A stretch of 64,000 nt of DNA, taken from contig CAUGSS010000004.1 in NCBI GenBank assembly GCA_959602365.1, positions 47,892 to 111,891 on the forward strand, in the 5' to 3' direction. Every line of letters starts with the position of its first letter. Position 1 is the first letter of the stretch. This DNA is from an uncultured Eubacteriales bacterium. GTDB taxonomy: Bacteria; Bacillota; Clostridia; Oscillospirales; Oscillospiraceae. The notes under the pieces are model-generated. The model searched no databases, had not been told where the DNA came from, and worked only from the letters and a program-made list of their open reading frames with translations. The position numbers and the translations under genes are program-made. Below, piece after piece: positions 35,870 through 46,375 of this stretch.

Positions 35870-36739
35870 ATGAAAACCGCATTGCTTACCGGAAGCACAG
35901 GCTTTGTAGGGCATAATGTCATTGATATTTTGCGTCAGGATTACCAACTGCTTACCCCAAGAAGAGCAGAACTGGATCTGAGAAGCCTTAACAGCGTCCA
36001 GCACTATTTTGACACACACCAGATCGACGTGGTGTTTCACTGTGCCAATCCTAATCCAGTGAAAAATGCTGCAGAGGACTCTGCCGACCGGATGACCGAT
36101 GACAGCCTGCGTATTTTTCTGAATCTGTATGCCTGCCGTGAGAAGTATGAAAAAATGATCTATTTGGGCTCCGGCGCAGAGTACAACAAGCAGCTGGAAA
36201 TCTGCAATATTCGGGAGGAGGACTGTTTTCGTTCCCCGCCTGGAGATTCCTACGGCTTAACCAAATACACCATGAATCTGTTGGCCAGCCAGAGTGAAAA
36301 TATCTACAATCTCTGCCTGTTCGCCTGCTATGGGCCGGGAGATCATCCCTCAAAATTCATTACCCATTGCATCCGCTGCTGCCTGTCCGGACAGCCGGTT
36401 ACCATTCGGCAAGACTGTAAATTTGACTATATTCACGTCTGGGACCTGGGTCGCATGATGTCCTGGATGGGAACGCACCCGCTCCAGCATCATATGTACA
36501 ATGTGTCAGGCTGTGAACACGCTATGTTGTCCGACATCGCAGGTGAGGTCTGTAAACAGATGCAGGTTCAATCTCCTGTGGAAATTCTGTCCCCAGGGCT
36601 TAATCGGGAATACACCGCAAATGGACAACGGTTTTGGACGGAGAGCCAATTGCCGCTGCCTATGTCGCTTCGCGCAGGGATTGCGCTTCAAATTCAATGG
36701 GAAAAGGAGCAAATGAAACATGAAACAGCGTGTGGCTGA
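35870..36739 (+). CDS. NAD(P)-dependent SDR reductase/epimerase
   Basis: 289 residues. Rossmann motif GSTGFVGHN (residues 8-16), YLGSGAEYN near 100, and YGLTKYTMN (YxxxK) near 129. It is shorter than most extended SDR enzymes and resembles 4-ketohexose reductases such as GDP-fucose synthase. It overlaps the next gene by 20 bases. That gene encodes a TPP enzyme, so reduction of its branched ketone product is a reasonable guess. Confidence 0.65.
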   Translation: MKTALLTGSTGFVGHNVIDILRQDYQLLTPRRAELDLRSLNSVQHYFDTHQIDVVFHCANPNPVKNAAEDSADRMTDDSLRIFLNLYACREKYEKMIYLGSGAEYNKQLEICNIREEDCFRSPPGDSYGLTKYTMNLLASQSENIYNLCLFACYGPGDHPSKFITHCIRCCLSGQPVTIRQDCKFDYIHVWDLGRMMSWMGTHPLQHHMYNVSGCEHAMLSDIAGEVCKQMQVQSPVEILSPGLNREYTANGQRFWTESQLPLPMSLRAGIALQIQWEKEQMKHETACG

Positions 36740-38501
36740 TATTATGATCCAGACCCTGGTGGATCGGGGCGTGACTGAGTGCTTCGCAGTGGTAGGCGGA
36801 GGTGCTATGCACCTGGATAACGCCTTGGGCCTGAACACTAAGATCCACAAAACTTTTAACCATCACGAACAAGCCTGTGCCATGGCAGCGGAAGCCTATG
36901 CTCGTCTGACCGGAAAACTGGCCTCGGTCTGCGTAACCAGCGGCCCTGGCGCCACCAATGCCATCACCGGTGTCATGGGCGCATGGCAAGATAGTCTGCC
37001 CATGCTTGTCCTCTCCGGCCAGGTGCGCTATGCGATCTCCGTCCCCGCCTCCGGACTGCCGCTGCGTTTTCGGGGCATTCAGGAATTTGAAATCATCCCC
37101 TCTGTCCGGAATATGACCAAGTACGCTGTGATGCTCACCGATCCGCTGGCTGTCCGCCGGGAACTGAACAAGGCAATTGATATTGCCATGTCGGGTCGGC
37201 GGGGTCCTGTGTGGCTTGATGTGCCCCTGGACATCCAGAGCGCCATTGTTGATACCGACGACCTCTATGAGGACGAGTCTCTGCCCCCCCTGCCTCAGGT
37301 AGAATTCAGCCAGGTGCAGCAGGTACTTGACCGGCTGAGCTGCGCCAAACGGCCGGTGATCCTGGCCGGCAACGGCATCGTCAATAGCGGAAACCTGGCC
37401 GCATTCCGCTCGTTTGCAAAGCGGACCAGACTGCCTGTTATCGGTGCTTGTATCGCGGCGGATGCCATGTACGCGGAATATGACCGCTACTACGGCCTGT
37501 CCGGCTCCATTGGCCCCCGCCCCGGCAACTTCATCCTGCAAAACGCAGACGTAATCCTGGCTTTGGGTACCAGTCTGGGCTTCAAAACCACCGGCTTTGC
37601 CCAGGAGGGCTTCGCTCCCAAGGCACACATCATCTCTGTGGATGTGGATCCCTATGAAGTGCAGAAGCCCGGTGTAAGGGTAGACCAGTTTTTGAACACC
37701 ACTCTGGAGCAGTTCTTTGCCCAGACCGCTCAGGTCCAGGAGATCCCGGTACCGGCAGAATGGGTGGATTACTGCAACGCCTTAAAGGCCCGCTTCTCTC
37801 CCTACGAACCCGGCCTGGGACTGCCTGATGACGAGCGGGTGTGCGCCTACTGGTTCTGGAAGAAGTTTGACGAAATGGCCCCGAAAGATGCGGTGTGCAT
37901 TTTGGGGAATAATACGGCCAATAGCGCAAAACTGCAAATTGGCATTTCCAAGGAAGATCAGCGTATCGTTGCAAACAACAACTGCGGTTCCATGGGTGCC
38001 GATCTGCCGGAAGCCATTGGGGCTGCCACCGCACTGCATTCCGACGTATTCTGCCTCACCGGTGACGGCAGCATTATGATGAATCTGCAGGAACTGGAAA
38101 CCATTCGCTATAATAAACTACCTGTAAAAATCGTGGTATTTTCCAATGATGGATACAACGCCATTCGTCAAACCAGCCTCAACTTCTTTCATGGCACGTT
38201 TGTAGGCTGTAACCAGGAATCCGGCATTTCCTTCCCCTCCTTCCAGTCAGTGGCCAACACCTTTGGTTTGCCCTACCATTGTTGCCACAACAATGGGGAG
38301 ATGGAGGAGAGTCTTACCTGGCTGTTCCAGCAAACTGGCGCGGCATTGCTGGAGATTTATCAGCGTATCGACGATCCCGTTACCCCAAAGGTGATGTCCA
38401 GACAGCTTCCGGATGGCACCATGGCAAGTCCCGATCTTCAGGATATGTACCCCTTCCTGAGCGACGAGGAAATGGATCGCTGGATGAGCATCAGCAAGTG
38501 A
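36720..38501 (+). CDS. TPP-dependent acetolactate-synthase-like enzyme (YerE candidate)
   Basis: 593 residues with all three domains of the acetolactate synthase family: the catalytic Glu of NHHEQACAMAAEAYAR at about 50, a central domain (GNGIVNSGNLA) that can bind FAD, and the TPP motif GDGSIMMN ... SNDGYN near 448-475. In amino-acid synthesis such a gene would be next to ilvC or ilvN; here it is inside a sugar operon with rfbFGH. The known sugar-branching homologue is YerE of Yersinia, which adds a two-carbon unit from pyruvate to CDP-4-keto-3,6-dideoxyglucose. That role is inferred from context. Confidence 0.7.
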   Translation: MKQRVADIMIQTLVDRGVTECFAVVGGGAMHLDNALGLNTKIHKTFNHHEQACAMAAEAYARLTGKLASVCVTSGPGATNAITGVMGAWQDSLPMLVLSGQVRYAISVPASGLPLRFRGIQEFEIIPSVRNMTKYAVMLTDPLAVRRELNKAIDIAMSGRRGPVWLDVPLDIQSAIVDTDDLYEDESLPPLPQVEFSQVQQVLDRLSCAKRPVILAGNGIVNSGNLAAFRSFAKRTRLPVIGACIAADAMYAEYDRYYGLSGSIGPRPGNFILQNADVILALGTSLGFKTTGFAQEGFAPKAHIISVDVDPYEVQKPGVRVDQFLNTTLEQFFAQTAQVQEIPVPAEWVDYCNALKARFSPYEPGLGLPDDERVCAYWFWKKFDEMAPKDAVCILGNNTANSAKLQIGISKEDQRIVANNNCGSMGADLPEAIGAATALHSDVFCLTGDGSIMMNLQELETIRYNKLPVKIVVFSNDGYNAIRQTSLNFFHGTFVGCNQESGISFPSFQSVANTFGLPYHCCHNNGEMEESLTWLFQQTGAALLEIYQRIDDPVTPKVMSRQLPDGTMASPDLQDMYPFLSDEEMDRWMSISK

Positions 38502-38516
38502 TAAGGAGAAAAACAC

Positions 38517-39503
38517 ATGAAAACGGTCATTGTCGTTGGTCTCGGTTCTATGGGGTGTCGCCGCATTCGTCTGTTGAAAGAAATCGATGCTTCCATTCAG
38601 ATTGGCGGTATTGATACACAGCAAAGTCGTCGAGATGCTGCAAAAGCGCAATACGGTATCGATGTTTTTTCCTCTATTCAAGAGGCGGTTTCTGCATTAA
38701 ACCCTTTTGCCGGCATCGTATGTACCTCCCCCTTGTCACACAGAGCTATTATTCTGGAATTGCTGGATTTTAAGATGCATGTATTTACGGAGATCAATTT
38801 GATCTCCGACGGATATGATGAGATGATCAGCAAAGCAAAAAAAGCTGGTGTTATGCTGTTTCTCTCCTCTACCTTCTTGTATCGCAAGGATGTCCAGTAT
38901 ATCATTCAGCGTGCAAAGCAAGGGCCCGTCAATTATTGCATTCATACCGGCCAATATCTGCCGGACTGGCATCCCTGGGAAGATTATCAGTCCTTTTTTG
39001 TCGGTAATAAGCGCACAAATGGCTGCCGGGAAATTTTTGCCATCGATTTGCCGTGGATCTTAAAGGCATTTGGAGACGTGTCTGAAATTCATGTGTCCTC
39101 GGGTCGGCTGTCCAAACTCAATATCGACTATCCCGATAACTACATTGTAAATTTGGTTCATAAAAACGGCTCAAAAGGTGTATTTTTCTGTGACATTGTC
39201 TCCAGAAACGGCGGAAGGCGTGCAGAGTTGTTCCGAGAAACGTTACACCTGATCTGGAACGGAACCCCGGACAGTCTGTTTGAATACAACATAGACACGA
39301 AAAAAATGGAGAAAATAGACACCTACCACGAACAAACGCAACATTTAAACGCTTATCTCAATTCCAGCATCGTGGAAAATGCCTATAAAGATGAATTAAC
39401 AACATTTTTAGCCTCTTTGGAGCACAAAGCTGTTCCCCGCTATACCTTTGAAGAAGACGAGAAAACCATCGCTTTAATCGATAGAATAGAAGGATCTTTA
39501 TGA
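38517..39503 (+). CDS. Gfo/Idh/MocA-family oxidoreductase 1
   Basis: 328 residues; ATG behind AAGGAG. N-terminal Rossmann motif VVGLGSMGCRR and a CTSPLSHRAI segment near 70. The conserved Glu-Lys of the usual EKP motif is replaced by FTEINLISDG near 94-103, so activity may be altered. The substrate is unknown; likely a nucleotide-sugar ketone or hydroxyl in this operon. Ends in an ATGA overlap with the second oxidoreductase. Confidence 0.75.
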   Translation: MKTVIVVGLGSMGCRRIRLLKEIDASIQIGGIDTQQSRRDAAKAQYGIDVFSSIQEAVSALNPFAGIVCTSPLSHRAIILELLDFKMHVFTEINLISDGYDEMISKAKKAGVMLFLSSTFLYRKDVQYIIQRAKQGPVNYCIHTGQYLPDWHPWEDYQSFFVGNKRTNGCREIFAIDLPWILKAFGDVSEIHVSSGRLSKLNIDYPDNYIVNLVHKNGSKGVFFCDIVSRNGGRRAELFRETLHLIWNGTPDSLFEYNIDTKKMEKIDTYHEQTQHLNAYLNSSIVENAYKDELTTFLASLEHKAVPRYTFEEDEKTIALIDRIEGSL

Positions 39504-40432
39504 GGGTTTGTTTTTTTGGCCTTGGCTCAATTGGAAGACGTCATTTGGCAAATTTGGCTCATATCTGTACACAAAAGAAGATACCGTTAGAGGTTCATGC
39601 GGTTCGCAGCGGAAGCTCGGTTTTACCGGAAGATTTGCAGCCTCTCGTCCAGGCACAGTTTTCCGAAGCGCCTCGGGATATATGGTATGACGCCATTTTT
39701 ATTACCAATCCCACTTCAATGCATTGGGAATCGCTTGAGGCCACCAGACATATGAGCAACTGCTTCTTTGTTGAAAAGCCTTTGTGCCAGAGCGGAACGC
39801 TAAATCTAGACACCCTACAATTGCCGGAAGAAAACCGATATTACGTGGCTGCACCGCTGCGATACACCAGCGTCATTCAATACCTCTGTCAGTTCTGCCG
39901 CACTGCCGATATCTATTCCGTGCGATCAATTTCGTCATCTTATCTGCCGGATTGGAGACCCAACACAGATTATAGAACCGTATATAGTGCAAAAAAGACC
40001 TTGGGTGGCGGAGTGTCAATTGATTTAATCCATGAATGGGACTATTTGACCTATTTGTTTGGTCTGCCGGAACAGGTCCTCACCCTACAAGGAAAGCTCT
40101 CTCATCTGGAAATAGACAGTGAGGATCTGGCAATTTATATTGCCAGATACCCAGACAAATTTGTAGAGGTGCATTTGGATTACTTTGGCCGCAATTTTTT
40201 GCGCCAAATCCAGTTGTTTACCAAAGAAATGACTGTCACTGGTGATATTCTCGATAACTGCATTTACTTCGGTGACAAGCAGGAACCGCTTCGGTTCCAG
40301 GAGGCGCCCAACGACAAGTACCTGCGAGAGATGGAATATTTTCTCTCTTTGGTGGAAAATCCTGACCAAAAGAGCACAAATTCCCTAGCGCACGCTATGG
40401 CTACTTTAAGAATTGCCGCGGGAATATACTGA
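39500..40432 (+). CDS. Gfo/Idh/MocA-family oxidoreductase 2
   Basis: 310 residues. Rossmann motif FFGLGSIGRRHL at the start, ITNPTSMHWESL, and the canonical FVEKPL motif near residue 92, with SIDLIHEWDYL near 178 carrying the usual active-site His. Unlike its upstream paralogue, it keeps the EKP lysine. The pair, translated from overlapping starts, may work as a complex or on successive steps. Substrate not predictable. Confidence 0.78.
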   Translation: MRVCFFGLGSIGRRHLANLAHICTQKKIPLEVHAVRSGSSVLPEDLQPLVQAQFSEAPRDIWYDAIFITNPTSMHWESLEATRHMSNCFFVEKPLCQSGTLNLDTLQLPEENRYYVAAPLRYTSVIQYLCQFCRTADIYSVRSISSSYLPDWRPNTDYRTVYSAKKTLGGGVSIDLIHEWDYLTYLFGLPEQVLTLQGKLSHLEIDSEDLAIYIARYPDKFVEVHLDYFGRNFLRQIQLFTKEMTVTGDILDNCIYFGDKQEPLRFQEAPNDKYLREMEYFLSLVENPDQKSTNSLAHAMATLRIAAGIY

Positions 40433-40465
40433 ACGAATTTAACTAAGAAAGGCTCGTGAATTGAC

Positions 40466-41515
40466 ATGGAACAAAAACTTTGTGTCCTGCCCGAGGTGAG
40501 TATTCGGGACGCGATCTCTGTCCTGGTTGAGGGGGGCAAAAAGGTAGTCTTTGTCGTATCACCTGATCAGAAGTTGCTTGGCATTATGACAAACGGTGAT
40601 ATGCGTCGCTTTCTGCTGACCGGAAAGTCACTGTCTCTGCCTGTTACTGATGCCATGAATCCGCATCCTACGGTATTTCATTCTGTGGAAGATGCCCAGG
40701 CTGAAAAAAGCCACAATGCTTATATCGTCTACCCGATTGTGTCCCCGGAGGGAATTCTGATGGATGCCCTGTTTCCGGACGAGTATGAAGCAGCAACTCA
40801 AGCCAGCAACACCCTGGAAAATGTCCCCTTGGTTATTATGGCAGGCGGCAAGGGAACCCGGCTGTATCCCTACACCAAGATTCTGCCCAAAGCCATTATT
40901 CCCATCGGCCAGTATTCTATTGTGGAGCGAATCATCCATTCCTTCCACAAGTATGGTTGCAAAAAAGTCTATATGATTCTCAACCACAAGGCATCCATCA
41001 TTCGCGCATATATGAGTGAGGTGGATACACAGTGTGAGATTGACTATGTGCAGGAAACCCAATTTTCCGGCACTGCCGGTGGTCTATGCTTGCTGGAAGG
41101 CAAATTAAACAGCACGTTTATTCTGTCGAATTGCGATATTCTCATCAATGACGATCTGGCATGCGCTTATAAGACACACGTTGTCCAAGGGAACGCAATT
41201 ACCTACATTTGTTCTATGAAAAACTACACTGTCCCTTATGGCATAATTGAAACTACCCCGGAAGGTCAGATCCGTTGTATCAAAGAAAAACCCCAGTATT
41301 CCTTCCTGGCCAACACCGGCGTCTATATTTTGGAACCTTCCGTGCTGAAGGAAATCCATGCCGGAGAATTCATTCACATTACCGATTTGACCACCCGCTG
41401 CATTGAAAAGGGCATGCGGGTTGGTGTATTCCCTATTTCCGAGAAATCGTGGTTGGATATGGGGCAGCTAGATGAATTAGAGCACATGCGCCAGGAACTG
41501 AATGTAGACATCTGA
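40466..41515 (+). CDS. CBS-domain nucleotidyltransferase (PtmE-like)
   Basis: 349 residues. Residues 1-115 form a pair of CBS domains (VSIRDAISVLVEGG, GIMTNGDMRRFLL), followed by a sugar nucleotidyltransferase with MAGGKGTRLYPYTKILPKAI near 125-144 and SNCDILIND near 220. This architecture is that of PtmE, the glucosamine-1-phosphate guanylyltransferase that feeds GDP-linked legionaminate synthesis in Campylobacter. It is the last gene of the operon and is followed by a strong terminator. The nucleotide used here is not established by sequence. Confidence 0.8.
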   Translation: MEQKLCVLPEVSIRDAISVLVEGGKKVVFVVSPDQKLLGIMTNGDMRRFLLTGKSLSLPVTDAMNPHPTVFHSVEDAQAEKSHNAYIVYPIVSPEGILMDALFPDEYEAATQASNTLENVPLVIMAGGKGTRLYPYTKILPKAIIPIGQYSIVERIIHSFHKYGCKKVYMILNHKASIIRAYMSEVDTQCEIDYVQETQFSGTAGGLCLLEGKLNSTFILSNCDILINDDLACAYKTHVVQGNAITYICSMKNYTVPYGIIETTPEGQIRCIKEKPQYSFLANTGVYILEPSVLKEIHAGEFIHITDLTTRCIEKGMRVGVFPISEKSWLDMGQLDELEHMRQELNVDI

Positions 41516-41641
41516 GCACTTTCACGCTTCAAAGACTTTCGTGCCATACGATGTGGAATCATGTCATTGGCCTGGGCGAAAGTGACCGGTTTGCGGCGAT
41601 AATTGCTTTTGCCCGTATATTGAATTTCATTTTGTGACAGC

Positions 41642-41684
41642 AATACCCCCTGATGTAGTCCGTTTTCCTACATCAGGGGGTATT
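41642..41684 (+). terminator. Terminator of the glycan operon
   Basis: A perfect 17-bp stem (AATACCCCCTGATGTAG at 41642-41658 with 41668-41684) with a short loop and a following TTATATC stretch. A T-rich run on the other strand could let it also stop the oppositely oriented genes. Confidence 0.88.
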
Positions 41685-41748
41685 TATATCATATCTGCCC
41701 CTTTTTACTGGATCGCCTCAAGCGTCAGCAGTAAATTTTGGAGTCCAT

Positions 41749-43771
41749 TTAGATTTTGTGGGATACAGCAAAGGCAGTGCGGTTACACTCCACAATGGTG
41801 CCGGGCCGTTTGCAGTTGCCAATCATATAGACGCTAGGCGCCGTGCCATAGAAGTCCATGGCCTCCTCACTCCGGGCTCCCATGCCAACGGAGATGACGA
41901 TACTGTCGGCGGGCAGGGCGACTTCCTCCCCGCTCTGGCTATGGTAGGTGACCTCGAAACGGCGGTGACAGTGACATTGCAGACGTGGAAATTGGGCTCC
42001 GCCTCCCACACATCCCGGAACATGGCCCGGTAATGGATCTTGGTGGCGTCGGCAGCCACCTCCCCCCGCATCTCACCACGGTGGCGTTGTGCCCCTTCTG
42101 GGCCAGCAACAGGCCGGGCTCAGTGCCCACTTTGCTGCCGCCAATGATCACCACATTTTTGCCCAGTTCATCATTGTGAACAAAGGCATCGGCAGCATAG
42201 TACACCTTGACGCTGTCCACCCCGGCAATGGGGGGCTTTGGTGGGCGCGCTCCCAGGGCTGCGATGACCACGTCGTACTGCTCCCCCGGACCATCTCAGG
42301 GGTGGCGGCGGTGTTCAGCTTCACGGTGATGTTGGGCCGTTTGCCCACCTGGGCGATCAGGAAATCCTTGTACTCCTTCAGTGTCCACTTGAAGGGGGCG
42401 TAATCGGTGTGTTTGATCATGCCTCCCAGGCTGTCGCTGGCCTCATAGAGGGTGACCTGATGGCCCCGGTCCGCCAGGTACATGGCGCAACACATACCCG
42501 CCTGGCCGCCGCCGATCACCGCCATCCGCTTGCCTACTTCCGAGGGCTCCACCAGGGAGTCAATGCGGTGTTCCAGCCCAATGATGGGGGTGACGGAGCA
42601 GACGGAGATGAAGGGATCCGCAGGCCCCCGGCCGTGGCACTTGTTGCACCGCAGGCAGGGCACAATATCCTCGCCTGGGCCCCACCAGCTTGCCGTAGCC
42701 GGGATTGGAGATCCAGGCCCGGGCCATGGCCACCATGTCGATCTTGTCCTCGGCGATGGTCTTGTCGCAGGTCTCCGGATTGTAGTAGCCTCCCACACTG
42801 GAGACAATCAGTCCAGGCACACTCCGTTTGATGTAGGCGGCATCCTCCAGGAAGGGGGTCTCCAGCAGATTGAAGAAGGTGGGGTGGTTCTCGTCCCCCT
42901 GGGAGGCCCGGATCTGAACGATGTCGATATACTTCTTGGCCTCATTCAGGAAGGCGCAATTGTCATCCAGGGTGTAGCCCCCCTCCACATCGCAACCGCT
43001 CCACAGAATTTCAATCAGCATTCCGTTGCCCACGGCCTCCCGGACCGCCTTCAGCTCCGCCAGGGGAAATTTCATGCGTTTTTCCAGGTTGTCCCCCAGA
43101 TCGTTGGTGCGGTATTGGTGTGGTGAGGGGAGAGAAAAATTTCACCGGCAGGGTGCCTCGATAGGCCATATGGATACTCACCATATCATAGTTGAACATC
43201 TTCAAAATCCGGACCTGCTCCACATAGGAGCGGATGATCTTGTCCAGGGTCTCCCGGTCGTAGGCGTCGGGCAGGGAGTGGGCGTCCAGCCACTCAATCT
43301 CACCCCCTTCCTGTTGGGGCACCTCAAAGGGCTTGGTCACGTCTCGCGTGTCGCCGTTGACGCTGGCGGACTGCTCCACCTTGGGCCAGGTGGGCTTTAT
43401 CAGAGGGTAACCGGAGGGAGGACCCTGAAAGATAGACATGGCAGTGATGGAATCATGGTAATGGATGACGTCCGCCAACTACATCAGGTAGTTCTGGCAG
43501 TTGCAGTCATAGAGATCGTAGTCGGGAAAATGGCCAAAATCCATGTCCACGGGGAACTGCTTCCCGATGGTATGGTTATTGATGCCCATGCAGGCCACCT
43601 CTGCCGCTCCCCGGGCCTTGTTGGCATAGTGGGCGATGACGCCATCCGCCGGGTAGGGCTCGGGATCCTGCAGGAAGTGGGACAGCGAATTGGACGCGAT
43701 CATCTGGTTTTTGAACACGACCCCTCTCACACGAAGGTGACGAGCAGATGCTCATACTTGGACTTGGCCAT
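41749..43771 (-). pseudogene. Decayed enoate reductase (Old Yellow Enzyme + FAD/NAD domains)
   Basis: Starts at ATG 43769-43771 behind AGGAGGAG. The frame is lost within 20 codons, recovers as HVRGVVFKNQMIASNS, meets TAG at about 43476 (NYLM-stop-LADVIHYHD), and shifts again near 43110, 42690, 42300, 42080 and 41950. Recognisable parts are the OYE barrel, the CLRCNKCHGR iron-sulfur cluster Cys, and the FAD motif VIGGGQAGM and NAD motif VIIGGSKVG. The family reduces alpha,beta-unsaturated carboxylates or acyl groups, for example BaiCD or 2-enoate reductase. Clearly inactive. Confidence 0.88.
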
Positions 43772-43849
43772 ATTGACTCCTCCTGTATCAGCCACTTCAT
43801 TTTCTTCCATTGATCAACGTCAGCCCCTGGGGCTGGCGCTGATAAACGG

Positions 43850-43877
43850 GGTTCGGACGAACTTGTTCGTCCGAACC
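43850..43877 (-). terminator. Hairpin after dctP
   Basis: GGTTCGGACGAA (43850-43861) pairs perfectly with TTCGTCCGAACC (43866-43877) around a CTTG loop, between the dctP remnant and the enoate reductase start. No strong T-run follows on the minus strand. Confidence 0.55.
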
Positions 43878-43908
43878 TGTTTTGGCTGAATTTGCGGTCG
43901 ACAGCCGG

Positions 43909-45020
43909 TTACTGGATGTCTAGGCCTAGATACTTGCTGGTGGCGGCCAGGATGGTCTCCATCTGGTCGGACACACCGGCGGTTTCAGCGGCAGCCCGGC
44001 AGTCAGCATAGGACTGCTCGAAGAAGATCTGCTGCTCCTGGGTGGTCTCCTCCTCGGAGAGGTAGTACACCTTGCCGCCGGCCTCTTCCACGGTGGTGAT
44101 GGCGTCGGTCTCCCCCTGGGCGTTCAGCTCCTGGGAATACCTGAGCAACCTCATAGAACAGCGCCTGGGTATCTTCGTTCAGGCTGTTCCAGGTGTCGGT
44201 GTTCACCAGCCACCACTTGCCAAAGGCATACTGATTGTTGATCAGGACATAGGGGGCAACCTCCTGCCAACTCATGGAGATGCCTGGGGGCAAAGGCCAT
44301 CTGAGTGCAGTCGATGACGCCCTTGCTCAGCTGGTCATAGCAGTCCCAGGGCATAGTGCTGGTGGTGTTGAAGCCTAGAGCCTCATAGCAGGCCAGGTTG
44401 GAACCCACGCCCAGCACCAGGCCGGCCTTAATGGCATCCGCCAGGGAGGAGTACTCGTTCTTGAGGAAGTAGACGTTGCCACCGCCAGCGTTCAGACCCA
44501 GAGCCACCACGCCGTTGTTGGCCATCTCATCGGCGATGAGGGTGGCAGTCTCCTCGTTCTCAAAGGCGATGTAGTTGGCATAGTCCAGCGCGTCCTGCTG
44601 GGAGCCATACACGAAGCTGGGGAATTTGGTCAGGGGCAGCTGAACGGTGAACTCAGAGGTGCCGGTCATGCACATATCCACAGAATCGAAGCTCACAAAG
44701 TCCAGATTCTCGGCGGAGGAGCAGAGAGTGCCGCCGTAGGAGATGTCAAACTGCACCGCGCCGCCGGACTTCTCGGTGATGAAGTCGGTGAAGTGGACCA
44801 GCATGCCGCCGGTATCCACCTCGTTGTTGGCCACGGTGAAGGTCAGGGTGACGTTGTCATAGGACGCGTCGCTGGAAGCGTCACCGGTGGAAGACATGTC
44901 ACCGCCGGAAGTGCTGCTGTCGCCAGAACTGCCGGTGCTGGAAGCGGACTGAGTGCCGCAGCAGCCGGCCAGCGCCAGCACTATGACCACTGCCAGCATA
45001 AGAGCCAAGATCTTTTTCAT
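43909..45020 (-). pseudogene. dctP: Decayed TRAP substrate-binding protein (DctP)
   Basis: Starts at ATG 45018-45020 with AAGGAGGAAC upstream. It encodes a lipoprotein signal (LALAGCCG) and a DctP periplasmic fold through residue about 240 (CTQMAFAP), then loses frame near 44295 and again near 44150. The last part (LRLLRYSQELNAQGE to YLGLDIQ) is readable to TAA. The three-part TRAP transporter imports organic acids using an ion gradient. Order dctQ-dctM-dctP on the minus strand. Confidence 0.85.
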
Positions 45021-45078
45021 GTGATTGTTCCTCCTTTTTATGGTTGCAATGATACTAACGCCGCTGGGTCGGCGTATC

Positions 45079-46375
45079 TCACGGTAATCCCATCAGGCGG
45101 GGGATCAGCTCTACAATCTGTGGGAAGGTGCCCACGATCAGCACCGCCACCACATTCACACAGAAGAAGGAGATGCAGCCGGAGAAAATTTCCATGGGCT
45201 TGATCCGCAGCGTGTTGGACACAGCAAACACGTTCATGCCGATGGGGGCGTCATACCGGCCACATCGCACATCATGGCCAGCAGTACGGTAATGACATAG
45301 GGGTTATAGCCCAAGCTGGTGAGCAGCGGGAACACGATAGGCATGGTGATGATAATAGTGGAAGGGATGTCCATCACGCAGCCGCAGAAGATGTAGAACA
45401 GCACCACCAGGCAGAAAATGGCGAAGGCAGGCAGATTGGCGTTGGCCACCGTGTCCGCCAGGTGAGTCAGGGTGACAAAGCGGCTGAAAATGCCGCCTGC
45501 CACGATGATAGGAAACATACCCGCGTTCATCACAGCGCCGTCCCAGACACAGTGCCAGATATCCCTTAGAGGCACCCGCTTGATGAGGGCATAAATCAGC
45601 AGCGCCACCGCAGCCACCGCACCGGCTACCGTGGAGGAGAATCAGCCGCTCATGGTGCCGCCGATAATGAGCACAAACACCAGGACAATGGAAATCAGGT
45701 GCCGCAGGGATGCAATCTTCTCCTTCATAGAAACCTTGGGCATATCCTTGGTGGGGGGTGCCTTGTCCGGCCGGATGGTGATGACGATCTTGATGGCAAT
45801 GCACAGCAGAATAATCATCAGAAAGCCCAGGGACAGACCGTACATCAGGGCGGTGCCGATGGACACGTCGGTCACCAGGCACCACATGATGATGGAAACG
45901 CTGGGGGAATCAGCTAGGATAGGCAGCCCGCGCCGGTAATCGTGCCCAAGGAGAGCTTCCGGTCATAACCGTGGCGCTACAGTTCGGGCATGGCGATCTT
46001 GCCGAAGGCCATGTTGCCCGCCACGGAGATACCTGAGCAGGCGCCGAAGGCCGCGTTGGCTCCCACCACCGTGAACAGCAGGCCGCCCCGAACTCGGCCC
46101 AGCCACTTATGCAGGGCGTTAAAGGCACCCTCTGCTATGCCGGTTACTCCTGCCAATGTTCCCACCAACATAAATAGTGGTAGCACCGCGTAGGAGTAGG
46201 ACGCACCTAATGTAAATGGCGCCTGGGTCAGCTGGACAAACACCATTTTGGCGCCGCCGCAAAGATAAAAACCTGCAATGGAACAGCTGAGCATGGAGAC
46301 GAAGATGGGCACGCCCACCAGAATCAGACCCACCATGATCAGGAACATAATAATGCCAATTGCCGACGCACTCAT
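45079..46375 (-). pseudogene. dctM: Decayed TRAP large permease (DctM)
   Basis: ATG 46373-46375 overlaps the dctQ stop and is preceded by AGGAGG. The N-terminal 130 residues are fine (MVGLILVGVPIFVSML, FGACSGISVAGNMAFGKIAMPEL), then TAG at about 45977-45979, a frameshift near 45910, a TGA where Trp or Ile is usual (GGTMSG-stop-FSSTVAGAVAA, about 45642), and a final shift near 45255. The protein would have about 12 membrane helices. Not functional. Confidence 0.85.
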
